DNA of 24,212 nucleotides from Oscillospiraceae bacterium. Lineage in GTDB: Bacteria > Bacillota > Clostridia > Oscillospirales > Butyricicoccaceae. Under the pieces are notes generated by a model that was given only the letters and a program-made list of their open reading frames with translations, ran no database searches and was not told the DNA's origin. This document shows positions 7,683-15,000 of the stretch, one piece after another; position 1 is the stretch's first letter, and every line of letters begins with the position of its first letter. Made by a program: the position numbers and the translations under genes. The DNA lies in assembly GCA_902797555.1 (NCBI GenBank), contig CADBTM010000126.1:1-24212 (forward strand), read 5' to 3'.

Positions 7683-8597
7683 TCAAGAGACTTCCTGTGA
7701 CTTTTGCTTTTCCTGCTGCTTTTCGGTGAGCACATTGTGGACGGTGACAGTGACCACCACCAGCACACTTCCGATGATCGACAGGGTCCCCATGGCCTCC
7801 CCCAAAAAGATCAGCGCCAGGATAGGGTTGAGCACCGGCTCGATCATGGTGATAAAGCTGGCCTGCAGGGAGGGCGTGCGTGAGATACCCTTGCTGAACA
7901 GCACGCCAGCCAACCCCTGCTGGCACGCGCCCATAAACAGGACGGCCAGCAGCGTTTTCCACAGGGAAACGCCGTAAGCGCCCGGGTGGAGCACTGCCGG
8001 ATCCCGCAGAAGCACGGGGATGAGCAAGACATACATGCAGTTTCCCAAAATATGCGAGGGCAGGGGATCGGCGCCCGGCAGGCGGCTGGAGAAAAAGATG
8101 CCCGCGTAAAACACGCCGGAGAGCAGCGCCAGCAGGTTGCCCAGCATGGGGTTGGAGCCGGGCAGCTCACCGCCCCGCAGGGTGTCGATCATGGAAAGGG
8201 CGATTCCTGCAAAGATCATCACGCCCGCACAGCAGTCCAGTTTGGAGGGCTTTTGCTTGAGCACGATGAGGGACATCAACATGATATATAATGGAGACGT
8301 GTTTTGCAGTACAATGGCCGAACCCGCGGAGGTCATCTTGTTGGCCAGCATGAAAAGGCTGGTCTCACCCAAACAGCAAACCGCCGTCAGCAGGATGGGC
8401 TTTGTGATTTTCAGAGGCCGCTTATAGCTGAGCAGCTGGATGGGCACGGCGATGAGGGCGCGGGCACAGGCCACGCTGAGGGCGCCCCACGGGATATATT
8501 TGGAGAGAACGCCCGCCGTGCTCCACAAAATGGCGGTGGCCAAAAGATAGAGCGGACCAGGATTCAAACCGCTTTTTTTCTGTTCGGGTAGAGACAT
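7683..8597 (-). CDS. EamA-family (DMT superfamily) transporter
   Basis: This 304-residue polytopic membrane protein has two EamA repeats (about residues 15-140 and 155-290), giving roughly ten membrane segments. It starts with LYLLATAILWSTAGVLSKYI, the classic first helix of drug/metabolite transporters. The second repeat has GACQQGLAGVLFSKGI and the conserved SLQASFITMIEPVLNPILA region. Substrates in this superfamily are often amino acids or small metabolites, and none can be assigned from sequence. The ATG at 8597 is chosen over an upstream in-frame TTG at 8612 because GGAGGT (8605-8610) lies between them, seven bases before the ATG. It is convergent with YgiQ and divergent from the QueG-like gene. 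Confidence 0.9.
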   Translation of the reverse strand: MSLPEQKKSGLNPGPLYLLATAILWSTAGVLSKYIPWGALSVACARALIAVPIQLLSYKRPLKITKPILLTAVCCLGETSLFMLANKMTSAGSAIVLQNTSPLYIMLMSLIVLKQKPSKLDCCAGVMIFAGIALSMIDTLRGGELPGSNPMLGNLLALLSGVFYAGIFFSSRLPGADPLPSHILGNCMYVLLIPVLLRDPAVLHPGAYGVSLWKTLLAVLFMGACQQGLAGVLFSKGISRTPSLQASFITMIEPVLNPILALIFLGEAMGTLSIIGSVLVVVTVTVHNVLTEKQQEKQKSQEVS

Positions 8598-8612
8598 TTC
8601 GGACACCTCCAA

Positions 8613-8641
8613 TTGTGGATTTTACCATAAGAAAGTATCGA
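8613..8641 (+). promoter_or_regulatory. possible promoter of the QueG-like operon
   Basis: TTGTGG (8613-8618) and TATCGA (8636-8641) are 17 bases apart on the plus strand. The -10 is poor (three of six consensus bases). It is listed because the gap before the gene is short and this TTGTGx element resembles better promoters elsewhere in the window. Confidence 0.25.
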
Positions 8642-8647
8642 ATGCAA
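8619..8647 (-). promoter_or_regulatory. promoter of the EamA transporter gene
   Basis: On the minus strand TTGCAT (8642-8647) and TAAAAT (8619-8624) are separated by 17 bases. They lie just upstream of the GGAGGT site of the transporter gene, giving a short leader. The site overlaps the likely control region of the divergent gene at 8655. Confidence 0.5.
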
Positions 8648-8654
8648 GGGGCAG

Positions 8655-9554
8655 ATGGATGGAAATGACCCGGGAACAGAGGGGGGACAGGCTCTGAAAA
8701 GTGAAAAAACGGCCTTGGAGCTGGCATTTCGCTCGGCGGGCGCCTGCGCCTGGGGCTGCCTCCGCTGGGAGGAGATCGCCCCCCATATGGAGCCCGCCGG
8801 ACGGGAACGGGTTGCGGAGCGCTGCCCTCAGGTGAGGAGCCTGCTGTGCGCCGCTTTTCCCTATGCCTCCGGCGGAGAGCGGGCGGAGCGCATCTCCCGC
8901 TACGCCTGGGGCGAGGACTATCACACCGCTCTGCGCCGCAGACTGGAGCAGGCGGCGGAAGCGCTGAAACAGAACGGTATGGCGGACAGCTATGCCTGCT
9001 GGGCGGACGTGTCCCCTTTCCCGGAGGTGTATGCCGCCGCAAGGGCGGGGCTGGGCAAGCGGGGCAGAAACGGTCTGCTCATCACAAAGGAAGCGGGGAG
9101 CTACGTCTTTCTCGGCTTTGTCACAACGGACGGCGATTTTCCCTCCACGGCGGGGGATATCGAGCCGTGCATGGGCTGCGGCGCGTGCATCCGCGCCTGT
9201 CCCGGCGGGGCGCTGCGGGAAGAGGGAGTTTTCCCCGAGAGGTGCCTTTCGGCCCTCACACAAAAGCGGGGTCTCTTGACCCCCAGTCAAGAGGCCTTGG
9301 TGCAAAAGGGAGGTCTGATCTGGGGCTGCGACCGATGCCAGACCTGCTGTCCCGAAAATCCCGGCCGGGGCGCCGCACCCTTGCCCGAGTTTGATCGGGA
9401 GGAGCCCCGGCTTTCCCCGGAGGATCTGGCGCTGGGGGACAAGGCTTTTCGCAAAAAATATGCGGGCAAGGCATTCGTCTGGCGGGGCGTGCAGCCTCTG
9501 CGGCGCAACGCCGCCCTTTTGAACGAAGAACAGGAGCATCCGAAAGGAGATTAA
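8655..9554 (+). CDS. QueG-like 4Fe-4S protein (epoxyqueuosine reductase homologue, short form)
   Basis: This 299-residue protein aligns by eye with QueG, the cobalamin-dependent enzyme that reduces epoxyqueuosine to queuosine in tRNA. It has the RYAWGEDYH stretch, an aspartate in WADVSPFPE at the place of the QueG catalytic DTG region, and ARAGLGKRGRNGLLI followed by GSYVFLGFVTT. Two ferredoxin-like clusters follow: C172, C175, C178, C182 and C225, C228, C231/C232. The isolated PERC cysteine lies between them. It stops just after the WRG...PLRRNAALL segment, so the C-terminal HEAT repeats of longer QueG proteins are absent. The start is uncertain: the ATG at 8655 has a weak, close AAGGGG, while a CTG at 8694 lies after a GAGGGGGG tract. 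It heads a three-gene unit, with ansA two bases downstream. Either queuosine synthesis or another iron-sulfur role is possible. Confidence 0.8.
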   Translation: MDGNDPGTEGGQALKSEKTALELAFRSAGACAWGCLRWEEIAPHMEPAGRERVAERCPQVRSLLCAAFPYASGGERAERISRYAWGEDYHTALRRRLEQAAEALKQNGMADSYACWADVSPFPEVYAAARAGLGKRGRNGLLITKEAGSYVFLGFVTTDGDFPSTAGDIEPCMGCGACIRACPGGALREEGVFPERCLSALTQKRGLLTPSQEALVQKGGLIWGCDRCQTCCPENPGRGAAPLPEFDREEPRLSPEDLALGDKAFRKKYAGKAFVWRGVQPLRRNAALLNEEQEHPKGD

Positions 9555-9556
9555 GC

Positions 9557-10567
9557 ATGAATCGGGAAAAGAAGATCCTCATTCTCGCCACCGGAGGCAC
9601 CATCGCCTCGGAGGCGGGGGCAAACGGCCTTCAGCCCGAGCTGAAGGTTTCCGACATTGTGGCGGGCAGCTTGCACAATCTGCAGAATTGCAGGGTGGAC
9701 TGCCGGGACATCCTCTCGCTGGATTCCTCCAACATTCAGCCGGAGGAATGGCAGATCATCGCCCGGGAGACGGCGGCGGCCTGTCGGGACTATGACGGTA
9801 TCGTCATCACCCACGGCACAGACACCATGGCCTATACCGCCTCGGCGCTGACCTATATGCTGCGGGAGCTGCCCATTCCGGTGGTGTTTACCGGGAGCCA
9901 GCTGCCCTTCGGCCATCCCCTCACCGACGCCACCGACAATATCCGCTGCGCCGTGGCGATGGCGCTCAGCGGGTGCCCCGGCGTGTTCCTCGCCTTTGAC
10001 CGAAAGGTGATGCTGGGCTGCCGCGGCGTCAAGGTGCGCACCAGCGGGTTCAACGCGTTTGAAAGCATCAATTACCCCTATATCGCCCAGGTGGCGGGCA
10101 GCGGACTGGAAATCGCCCGGGATCTTTTGCCGCCCGCACCCAAGGGAGAGTTTTCGCTGGAGGGGGCGCTGGACACCAGAGTGTTTTTGCTCAAGCTCAC
10201 CCCCGGCCTCGACCCCGCCATCTTCGATCTGCTGCGGCAAAGCCGGTATCACGGCATCCTCATCGAGGCCTTCGGCGCCGGAGGCCTGCACTATCTTCAC
10301 CGGGATCTGTACGAAAAGCTGCTGGAGCTGCGGAAGAGCGAGATCCCCGTGGTGGTGGCCAGCCAATGCCTGTACGAAAAGAGCGATCTCTCCAAATATG
10401 AGGTGGGCAAGCTGGCGCTCCAGCGGGGCGTCATCTCCGCCCAGGATATGACCTCGGAGGCGGCGCTCACCAAGCTGATGTGGGTGCTGGCGCGGACACA
10501 GGGCGTGGAAAACGTGCGCAAGGCCTTTGAAACCAACCTTGCGGGCGAGATCACGCTGGAACAGTAA
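9557..10567 (+). CDS. ansA: type I L-asparaginase
   Basis: This 336-residue enzyme of the asparaginase/glutaminase family hydrolyses L-asparagine to aspartate and ammonia. The N-terminal signature ILATGGTIAS carries the nucleophile Thr15. The second signature THGTDTMAYTASAL carries Thr88-Asp89, and the AFDRKVM stretch supplies the conserved lysine. There is no signal peptide, and with the family length this fits the cytosolic, lower-affinity type I (AnsA) group rather than the exported type II. The start is the ATG at 9557, two bases after the stop of the QueG-like gene, with AAAGGAG just upstream, so it is translated within the same unit. The next gene, an M20 amidohydrolase, follows after 11 bases. 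Side activity on glutamine cannot be judged from sequence. Confidence 0.92.
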   Translation: MNREKKILILATGGTIASEAGANGLQPELKVSDIVAGSLHNLQNCRVDCRDILSLDSSNIQPEEWQIIARETAAACRDYDGIVITHGTDTMAYTASALTYMLRELPIPVVFTGSQLPFGHPLTDATDNIRCAVAMALSGCPGVFLAFDRKVMLGCRGVKVRTSGFNAFESINYPYIAQVAGSGLEIARDLLPPAPKGEFSLEGALDTRVFLLKLTPGLDPAIFDLLRQSRYHGILIEAFGAGGLHYLHRDLYEKLLELRKSEIPVVVASQCLYEKSDLSKYEVGKLALQRGVISAQDMTSEAALTKLMWVLARTQGVENVRKAFETNLAGEITLEQ

Positions 10568-10578
10568 GGGAGGATACA

Positions 10579-11712
10579 ATGGATCGGGATATTCTGGAGC
10601 TTGCAGTCGAGCTGCGGCACACCCTTCACGCTCACCCCGAGGTCTCGGGGAAGGAGCGGTGGACAAAGGCCTGTCTGATGGACTATCTGCGGAAGCACGC
10701 GCCCCATCTGACCGTGGTGGATCGGGGACAGTGGTTCTATGCCAAATATACGGCGGGGGAGGGGCGCCCCTCGGTCGCCTTCCGCACCGAGCTGGACGCG
10801 CTGCCCATTGAGGACCGCATCGACAAGCCTTACGTTTCCACCATCCCCGGCGTGGGACACAAATGCGGCCACGACGGCCATATGGCCGCCCTCACCGCCC
10901 TCGCCCTCGAGATTGACCGCCGGGGCGCTGAACAAAACGTCTATTTCCTCTATCAGCATGCCGAGGAGACCGGAGAGGGCGCGCCGGTATGCTGCGCCTT
11001 GCTGCGGGAAGAGCCCATCGAGCGCATCTATGCGTGGCACCATCGCCCCGGCGAGCCTATGGGCACGGTGCTGCTGCGGGAGGGGACGCTTTACTGCGCT
11101 TCCCGGGGGATGATCCTGTCCTTTTCCGGCGTCGCTTCCCACGCGGCCTACCCGGAAAACGGCCGCAATCCCGCCTTTGCCATGGCGGACATCCTTCACG
11201 CCCTTCCTCAGCTGGCACAGGTGCCCGACCGCCGCGGGCTCACCATGGCGACGGTGATTCAGGTGACGGCGGGGGAACCCACCTTCGGCACACAGGCCCA
11301 TGAGGGCAAGCTGCTGCTCACCATCCGCGCTGCGGTGCAGGACGATCTGGAACGTCTGCAGGCCATTCTGGAGGACTTTGCCCGGAAAAAAGCGGAGGAA
11401 TATGGCCTGACGGCTGCGTTTTCCTACTGCGACGATTTTCCGGTCACCGACTGCGACCCCCGGGAGGTGGACAAGCTGCGGAGGATCTGCGCCAAAAAGG
11501 GCATCCCCGTCAAGGAGCTGGCCGAGCCCTACCGCGGTTCGGAGGATTTCGGTCACTATACGCGCCTTGTGCGCGGCGCCTATTTTGAGGTGGGCTCGGG
11601 TGAAGAATGCTGTCCCTATCACACCGTGGGACTGGACTTTCCCGACGCCTGTCTGCCCACCGCCGTGGACGTGATGCTGGGTCTTTTGCAGGAAAAAACT
11701 GACAACGCATAA
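10579..11712 (+). CDS. M20 family metallo-amidohydrolase
   Basis: This 377-residue enzyme of the M20D group (aminoacylase, hippurate or IAA-amino acid hydrolase type) cleaves an amide bond of an N-acylated amino acid or similar compound with bound zinc or manganese. Visible motifs are LRHTLHAHPEVSGKE near the N-terminus, the metal site GHKCGHDGHMA (residues 93-103, with Cys96 and His98), HAEETGEGA with catalytic and metal glutamates 129-130, WHHRPG at 153-158, and GSEDFGHYTR near 320. The dimerisation (lid) domain begins near the GMILSFSGVASHAAYPENGR stretch. The start is the ATG at 10579, with GGGAGG five bases upstream. It ends the unit that begins with the QueG-like gene, and a strong terminator follows. 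Pairing with asparaginase suggests amino-acid or amide scavenging, but the substrate is not known. Confidence 0.9.
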   Translation: MDRDILELAVELRHTLHAHPEVSGKERWTKACLMDYLRKHAPHLTVVDRGQWFYAKYTAGEGRPSVAFRTELDALPIEDRIDKPYVSTIPGVGHKCGHDGHMAALTALALEIDRRGAEQNVYFLYQHAEETGEGAPVCCALLREEPIERIYAWHHRPGEPMGTVLLREGTLYCASRGMILSFSGVASHAAYPENGRNPAFAMADILHALPQLAQVPDRRGLTMATVIQVTAGEPTFGTQAHEGKLLLTIRAAVQDDLERLQAILEDFARKKAEEYGLTAAFSYCDDFPVTDCDPREVDKLRRICAKKGIPVKELAEPYRGSEDFGHYTRLVRGAYFEVGSGEECCPYHTVGLDFPDACLPTAVDVMLGLLQEKTDNA

Positions 11713-11738
11713 ATAATCGGTTTGTTGCACAAAAATCG

Positions 11739-11758
11739 TTCCGCCTTTTCGTGCGGAA
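11739..11758 (+). other. small hairpin downstream of the M20 gene
   Basis: The arms TTCCGC (11739-11744) and GCGGAA (11753-11758) enclose an 8-base loop. There is no T run, so this is not by itself a terminator. It may protect the 3' end of the operon transcript. The rest of the roughly 300-base gap before the protease gene holds a terminator, a promoter and a leader, described separately; nothing recognisable is seen between 11760 and 11833. Confidence 0.4.
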
Positions 11759-11833
11759 TGACGAAGAAATGGGGTAAATTCGTAGAAATCCACCAAAAAC
11801 TTTTGCGTGTTAATAGGGAAAAGAGCTCATTTT

Positions 11834-11857
11834 AAAACCGCCTTTTGGCGGTTTTTT
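11834..11857 (+). terminator. intrinsic terminator after the asparaginase/M20 unit
   Basis: The stem AAAACCGCC (11834-11842) / GGCGGTTTT (11847-11855) has loop TTTT, and the T run extends to 11857. It is 121 bases after the M20 stop codon and separates this unit from the promoter of the protease gene. The A run at its left side would let it work weakly on the other strand as well. Confidence 0.9.
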
Positions 11858-11907
11858 GTTTCATTTTCGGCAAACTGAACAAATCTTAAAAAAACTGAAA
11901 ATAATCC

Positions 11908-11936
11908 TTGTGCTTTCAGACCGAAAAGAGTATAAT
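11908..11936 (+). promoter_or_regulatory. promoter of the S8 protease gene
   Basis: TTGTGC (11908-11913), a 17-base spacer and a perfect TATAAT (11931-11936) form a strong-looking promoter. AT-rich sequence just upstream (11880-11905) could act as an UP element. The expected transcript starts near 11943, giving a leader of about 75 bases. Confidence 0.8.
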
Positions 11937-12016
11937 TCATTTTACAAACATGATGGCGCAGTGTCCCGCAAAAGCGCCGGAGTGAATAAATGGCGTATGC
12001 CAGAAGGAGAGATAGT
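11937..12016 (+). promoter_or_regulatory. 5' leader of the S8 protease mRNA, with alternative hairpins
   Basis: The leader contains GGCG at 11955-11958, CGCC at 11975-11978 and GGCG at 11992-11995. The middle element can pair with either neighbour but not both; the upstream pairing extends to GGCGC/GCGCC. The ribosome binding site AAGGAG is at 12004-12009. I do not match this to any known riboswitch, and the stems are short, so regulation is only a possibility. Confidence 0.3.
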
Positions 12017-15000
12017 ATGAAGCATTCATGGAAACGCTTTGTTTCTGTGATGCTGGCGGTTGCAATGACATTTGCGCTGGCGGTTCCCGCTTTTGCAGCA
12101 AATGACGGCGCTTCCTCCGGCAAGGTGCGCGTCACATGGGAAAAGATCGAGACCGATCCCGCGGCTCGTTCCCGTATGCTGAACAAGCAGCCCGTGGAAG
12201 AACCTGCACCTCTGTACGCGGACAATGAAACCGTCCGTGTGTCCATCGTTTTGGAGGACGAGCCCACGCTGCAGCATGGGTACTCCACCGAAAACATCGC
12301 AGAGAACTCCGCTGCGATCGCTTACCGCGAGAGCCTGCAGAACAAGCAGGAATCTGTGGAGAGCGTGATCTCCCGCGAGGTTCTGCACGGCAAGCAGCTG
12401 GATGTGGTCTGGAATCTGACCCTGGCGGCAAATATCATTTCCGCCAACGTGCAGTATGGCCAGATCGAAGCCATCAAGGCCATCCGCGGCGTCAAGGATG
12501 TCTTTGTTGAGACCCAGTATCTTCCCGATGTGTACAGCGTCGGCGGCGACAATCCCAACAACGGCACTGCCACCACCCAGACCAACACCAATCTGGTGTG
12601 GGCGGCCGGCTACACCGGCGCCGGCAGCAAGATCGCCATCGTGGATACCGGTCTGGATCTGGAGCACAAGTCTGTCGACGGCGATGCGTTCCAGTATGCC
12701 ATCGACCAGCTGGAAGACGGCGTTGAACTGATGGACGCCGATGACGTGGCAGGGTATTGGGATCAGCTCAATGCTTCCAAGTTCATTCCTTCTGTGGACG
12801 GCGTTTATCGCAATGCCAAGGTTCCCTTCGCTGTCAACTATGTGGATAGAGACCTGGATGCCATCCATCTGAACGATGCCCAGGGCGAGCACGGCTCTCA
12901 CGTGGCCGGTATCGCTGCGGCCAACCGTTATGTGGACAACGGCGACGGCACCTTCACCGAGGCTCTGACCGCCGTGGGTACGCAGGGTCAGGCTCCCGAC
13001 GCCCAGCTGCTCGTCATGAAGGTCTTCGGCAAGGGCGGCGGCGCTTACGATTCCGACTATATGGCCGCCATCGAGGACGCCATCGTGATGGGCTGCGACT
13101 CGGTCAACCTGTCTCTGGGTTCTTCCGTGGCCGGCTTTACCACCAGCAACGAGTATCAGGATATCCTCAACAGCCTGGCTGAGAGCAGCATCGTCTGGGC
13201 GAACTCCGCCGGCAACAACAGCTTCTGGGCGGAGCAGACCTTCTACGGTGGTCTGTACGGGGACAACGCCAACTTCCACACCGGCGGCTCTCCCGGCACC
13301 TATGACAACTCTCTGGCGGTCGCCTCTGTGGACAACAGCGGCACCACCGGTATGCCCATCGTCGTAGACGGCAACAACGTCTTCTACGCCGAGACCTCCG
13401 GTTATGGCAACGAGCCCATCTCCTCCATCGCCGGCGAGCATGAGTTCATCTTCATCAACGGCCCCGGCGTGGACGACAACGGCCACGTGGGACAGGAAGG
13501 CGACCAGTTCCTGGCCGTTGGTTCCGAAAACGTTTCCGGCAAGATCGCCATGTGCTACCGCGGCACCTCCTCCTTCTTTGCGAAGGCCAACGCCGCCGTT
13601 GCGCAGGGCGCCATCGGTGTGATCATTGTCAACAATCAGCCCGGCACCATCAACATGAACCTGACCGGGTACAACTACACCGCTCCCGCCGTGTCCATCA
13701 CCCAGGCGGACGGCGAGTATTTCAAGACCAATGAATCCACCATCAACGACGTGACTGTATATACCGGTACGCTGACCATCTCTGATTCGATCAGCTCTTC
13801 CATGAACGATTCCGAGTATTACACCATGTCCTCCTTCTCCTCCTGGGGCGGCAACGGCGCATTGACCATGAAGCCCGAAATCACCGCTCCCGGCGGCAAC
13901 ATCTACTCCATCTGGGGCGCCAACAAGGCAGCTTCCAGCCCCACCGATGCTCACGATTTGTACGAGCTGATGTCCGGTACCTCCATGGCGTCTCCTCAGA
14001 TCGCCGGTATCGTCGCGGTTCTCTCTGAGTATATCCGTGAGAACAACCTGACTGCCAAGACCGGTCTGACCCAGCGCCAGCTGATTCACAGCCTGCTGAT
14101 GTCCACCGCACAGCCTCTGATCGAAGAGGAGAGCGGCAGCTATTATTCCATCCTGAATCAGGGTGCCGGCATGGTGGACGTCAATGCGGCCGCCAACGCC
14201 AAGTCCTACATTTGGGTGACCGACGTGAACGGCGAGGCTCCTGCTTACGCCGCTGACGGCAAGGTCAAGGTGGAGCTGGGCGACGACCCCGACCGTGAGG
14301 GCAAAAACTCCTTCACCTTCACCATCAACAACTTTGCTGACGAAACCGCGTATTACACCCTGTTCGCCGATTTCTTCACCCAGGATATCGTTGACGGCGG
14401 CGGCGTGACCTTCCGTGACACCTGGACCACCCCCGTTTCCGCAAAGGTCACCTTTACCGTGGACGGCCAGGTCATGGAGTTCGGCGGTGAGGAAACCGAG
14501 CTTGACTTCAACGGCGACGGCGTCTTCAACGAGGACGACGCAGTGGCCATCCTGGAGTATGTGGTCAACGGCACCGAGCTGGTGGACGACACCGGCGCCG
14601 ACATGAACAGCGACGGCAAGATCGACACCTACGACGCATATCTGGTGCTGAGATACTTCTCCACCGGCAAGGTCATCGTTCCCGCCGGCGAGTCCGTCGA
14701 GGTCAAGGTTGACGTCGAGCTCAACCTGCCCGAGGAGCTGGATGAGAACGGCAACTATGTCGAGGGCTATGTCTTCGTCGGCTCTGACAGCGACGATGAG
14801 GGCACCATCGGCGAGACCCACTCCATCCCCGTTTACGGCTATTACGGCAACTGGTCCGAGTTCTCCATGTTCGACGTGGGCTCCTATCTGGAGTACAACG
14901 CCGGCCTCGAGACCCGTCCTCCCTATCTGTACAGCGTGCTGCGCACCTTGAACGTGCAGGGCATCGTGTTTACGCCCAACGGCTCCACCGGCAAGTACTT

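Noticed and set aside
11950..11985. An 11-codon upstream open frame in the protease leader
   Set aside because: It has no ribosome binding site and no recognisable regulatory peptide feature, so it is probably chance.
11990..12016. ATG at 11990 as start of the protease
   Set aside because: It has no ribosome binding site and would put MAYARRRDS before the signal peptide. AAGGAG (12004-12009) serves the ATG at 12017.
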